Shown piece after piece: positions 5,049 to 6,540 of a stretch of 6,540 nt of DNA; the first letter of the stretch is position 1; every line of letters starts with the position of its first letter. Source of the DNA: Methylococcaceae bacterium (GTDB taxonomy: Bacteria > Pseudomonadota > Gammaproteobacteria > Methylococcales > Methylococcaceae); NCBI GenBank assembly GCA_028678445.1, contig JAJRDJ010000272.1:1-6540 (forward strand), given 5' to 3'. The position numbers and the translations under genes were made by a program. Below the pieces are notes generated by a model. The model ran no database searches. It was given only the letters and a program-made list of their open reading frames with translations, and was not told the origin of the DNA.

Positions 5049-5648
5049 CTATCTGAAGGTGGCGATGTAATCGGCCAGCGCGCTGATTTCCTCATTACTC
5101 AACTTGGCGGCGAAGGAGCGCATCATGGCATTGGTATCGTTGCCGCGCTCACCAGCCTTGAAATCATGCAGGGTTTTCTCGATGTAGACCGCATATTGCC
5201 CATGCAGCAGCGGGAACCCAGCCTGCGGGTTGCCCGAGCCATCGGGGTTGTGGCAACCCGTGCAGGCAGGGACGCCGGTCTTGGGATTGCCGGTCCGATA
5301 GAGCCTTTCGCCCAGCGCATTGTCCTCGCCCTTTTCAAACGTCAATTTCTGCGCGGTGTAGTAAGCCGCCATATCCTGCATGTCCTGGTCTGAAAGACTT
5401 TCCGCCATGGCATTCATGGTGGGCTCAACTCTCTTTACAGTCTTGAAGTCGTGCAATTGCTTGACGATGTAGGCGGCATGCTGGCGCGCCAGTTTCGGGA
5501 AGATTGGCGCGGCGCCATTACCATCTTCACCATGACAACCGCCACAGGCGGCTACCTTTTCCTGCCCCGCAGCGGCATTGCCTTCGGCAAGTGTCAGTGT
5601 GGCGTAACCCAAAAGGCATGCCCCAACCCAGTATTTGATCATCGCCAT
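5049..5648 (-). CDS. Di-heme cytochrome c4, 199 aa
   Basis: A periplasmic or membrane-attached electron carrier that passes electrons to terminal oxidases. There are two cytochrome c domains in tandem. Heme-binding CGGCH lies at residues 35-39 and CTGCH at 129-133. Each domain ends with its methionine ligand region (EPTMNAMAESLSDQD near 76-90, NAMMRSFAAKLSNEE near 173-187) and a matching C-terminal helix (DMAAYYTAQ and ALADYIATF). This internal duplication is typical of c4. A signal peptide is seen at residues 1-21 (MAMIKYW, hydrophobic core, cleavage after TLA). The frame is open to 5705, but GAGGT seven bases before ATG 5648 fixes that start, and the signal peptide agrees. The gene is divergent from engB and heads the c4-dsbA-EEP gene run, the same arrangement as in Pseudomonas. 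Cytochrome maturation may profit from nearby DsbA, but that link is inferred. Confidence 0.95.
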   Translation of the reverse strand: MAMIKYWVGACLLGYATLTLAEGNAAAGQEKVAACGGCHGEDGNGAAPIFPKLARQHAAYIVKQLHDFKTVKRVEPTMNAMAESLSDQDMQDMAAYYTAQKLTFEKGEDNALGERLYRTGNPKTGVPACTGCHNPDGSGNPQAGFPLLHGQYAVYIEKTLHDFKAGERGNDTNAMMRSFAAKLSNEEISALADYIATFR

Positions 5649-5806
5649 ATCCGCTACCTCGGGTGTTCTATAGTCTGTTGTTCGGTTTATGGACCGCACC
5701 ATCAATCACGAGCTCTCTGAGGTTCATGATCTCCGCCGTCCGTTTCAGGCCCGTCATAAAATACGGGTACACTAGAAATGTCAATGCTACAGGCGGATAT
5801 ACCGAC
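5649..5806. promoter_or_regulatory. Divergent intergenic region between cytochrome c4 and engB
   Basis: 158 bp between two divergent starts must hold both promoters. On the plus strand TACACT at 5768-5773 is a fair -10 element 33 bp before the engB TTG start, with no good -35. On the minus strand TATAGA near 5673-5668, about 20 bp before the cytochrome start, could be a -10, also with a poor -35. No clear activator site was recognised. Confidence 0.4.
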
Positions 5807-6406
5807 TTGAACTCTCTCTATCACAAGGCCAGTTTTCTGGCGAGCGCCTCCCGGCTCAACAATGCGCCGGCCGATCAGGGTTTCGAAGTAGCCTTTGCGG
5901 GCCGCTCGAACTCCGGCAAATCCAGCGCCATCAACACCATTACCCAGCAAAAGTCGCTGGCCCGGGTCAGCAAAACCCCCGGCCGCACCCAGTTGCTGAA
6001 TTTTTTTCAACTCGATGCGGATCGCCGGCTGGTCGACTTACCGGGCTATGGTTATGCCAAGGTCCCGGAGGGCATGCATAGGTCATGGGGCGCCATGATT
6101 GAAAGTTACCTGAGCAACAGGGAAGCACTGCAAGGCGTTTTTCTGATTATGGACATCCGGCACCCCCTGACCGAGTTCGATGACCGGATGATCGAGTGGT
6201 GCCAGCACTTCGAACTGGCGGTCCATATCGTGTTAACCAAAGCCGACAAACTGAGCCGTGGTGCTGCCGCGGAGGTGTTGCACAAAGTGAATGCCGCGTT
6301 ACAGCCTCAGTATGGCCCGAGCGTCAGCGTGCAACTCTTTTCATCCCTGAAAAAAGCCGGGATCGACGAAGCCCACACCATCCTGGATACCTGGCTGCAG
6401 ACCTGA
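5807..6406 (+). CDS. engB: Ribosome biogenesis GTPase EngB (YsxC/YihA), 199 aa, TTG start
   Basis: A small cytoplasmic TRAFAC GTPase needed for late assembly of the large ribosomal subunit. All the GTPase motifs are seen, in TTG-start numbering: G1 GRSNSGKSS (32-40), G2 with the invariant TPGRTQ (57-62), G3 DLPGYGYAKV (77-86), G4 TKAD (144-147) and G5 FSSLKK (178-183). The N-terminal NSLYHKASFL matches where the family begins. In frame, the choices are TTG 5807, preceded by AGGCGG about 10 nt upstream, or ATG 5726, with GAGG only 3 nt upstream. No other start codon lies between them. The TTG gives the usual family length; the ATG would add 27 residues without family character and would lie upstream of the best -10 box. 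It is divergent from cytochrome c4. Confidence 0.95.
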   Translation: MNSLYHKASFLASASRLNNAPADQGFEVAFAGRSNSGKSSAINTITQQKSLARVSKTPGRTQLLNFFQLDADRRLVDLPGYGYAKVPEGMHRSWGAMIESYLSNREALQGVFLIMDIRHPLTEFDDRMIEWCQHFELAVHIVLTKADKLSRGAAAEVLHKVNAALQPQYGPSVSVQLFSSLKKAGIDEAHTILDTWLQT

Positions 6407-6456
6407 GTGATCTATTCCAATAGCCGATATCTCCGGATGAGGGTTTTCCTCAACCC

Positions 6457-6494
6457 AAAAAAAGCCCCGGAGCAAACTGTTTCAGCTTCGGGGC
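6457..6494 (-). terminator. Strong Rho-independent terminator facing leftward
   Basis: On the minus strand GCCCCGAAGC (6494-6485) and GCTCCGGGGC (6473-6464) make a 10-bp stem with one wobble around an 11-nt loop, followed by seven T (6463-6457). The T-tract is on the minus strand only, so it ends a transcript that comes from beyond the right edge, convergent with engB. Confidence 0.85.
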
Positions 6495-6502
6495 GGGGAG
6501 TG

Positions 6503-6526
6503 CCCGGTCGGGGGATACCGGGTCTT
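6503..6526 (+). terminator. Hairpin downstream of engB, possible plus-strand terminator
   Basis: CCCGGT (6503-6508) and ACCGGG (6517-6522) form a 6-bp stem with an 8-nt loop, followed by TCTTT on the plus strand. It could end engB transcription about 100 bp after the stop. The T-tract is short, and the same hairpin would also fold in a minus-strand RNA. Confidence 0.35.
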
Positions 6527-6540
6527 TAAACTAACTTTCA

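Larger units (their letters stand above)
6457..6540 (-). ncRNA. Possible 3' part of a Spot 42/ErsA-like small RNA (partial)
   Basis: The minus strand shows no plausible gene end here but holds two stacked hairpins: ACCGGG/CCCGGT (6522-6517 with 6508-6503, printed in plus orientation) and then the strong terminator. A C-rich single-stranded linker, CACTCCCC, lies between them and could pair with ribosome binding sites. In Escherichia coli and Pseudomonas the Spot 42 and ErsA RNAs lie between polA and engB, convergent with engB, which is this spot and direction. The call rests on position and structure, not sequence identity. The promoter and 5' end are outside the window. The alternative is the 3' untranslated region of a protein gene to the right. 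Confidence 0.35.

Noticed and set aside
5649..5705. N-terminal extension of cytochrome c4
   Set aside because: It would place 19 polar residues ahead of a normal signal peptide, while a good ribosome binding site precedes ATG 5648.

Overview
The window reads as chromosomal DNA of a gammaproteobacterium. The right half carries engB divergent from a cytochrome c4 gene, a dsbA and an endonuclease/exonuclease/phosphatase-family gene, the order known around engB in Pseudomonas. Genus cannot be read from the sequence; a methanotroph-like or pseudomonad-like gammaproteobacterium is a guess only.

Layout. Positions 1-1616 are an AT-richer accessory stretch. It holds the tail of an unrecognised gene (3-80), a 53-aa orphan protein (185-346), a gene-poor stretch of about 225 bp (401-625) and a DUF47/PhoU-like gene (793-1455). 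Three near-identical terminator hairpins sit at 130, 377 and 629, about 250 bp apart, and cut the first 650 bp into small modules. A short hydrophobic C-terminal reading frame (1492-1611) lies just before an insertion sequence.

Positions 1621-3219 are a complete 1599-bp insertion sequence with 13-bp perfect terminal inverted repeats and a CTAG duplication on both sides. Its DDE transposase, on the minus strand, looks like the IS1182 family. The N-terminal part is out of frame with the rest, so the copy is probably frameshifted, or needs a +1 shift or a late start.

Positions 3224-6540 are the GC-richer, core-like part. On the minus strand, cytochrome c4 (5049-5648), dsbA (4282-4929) and the EEP hydrolase (3399-4241) run in one direction and may be co-transcribed. 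A 7-bp GC-rich hairpin between dsbA and the EEP gene may tune the last gene. c4 is a periplasmic di-heme electron carrier and DsbA is the periplasmic thiol oxidase, so both belong to envelope redox chemistry. engB (5807-6406, plus strand) is the ribosome-assembly GTPase; its best start is a TTG codon. Beyond engB, a strong terminator faces the other way. Its place (convergent to engB, where Spot 42 or ErsA sits in other gammaproteobacteria) makes it a candidate 3' end of a Spot 42-like small RNA whose 5' end lies outside the window.

No CRISPR array, rRNA, tRNA or clear new defence system was seen. The most useful unexplained signals are the evenly spaced terminator modules, the frameshifted transposase and the candidate sRNA.
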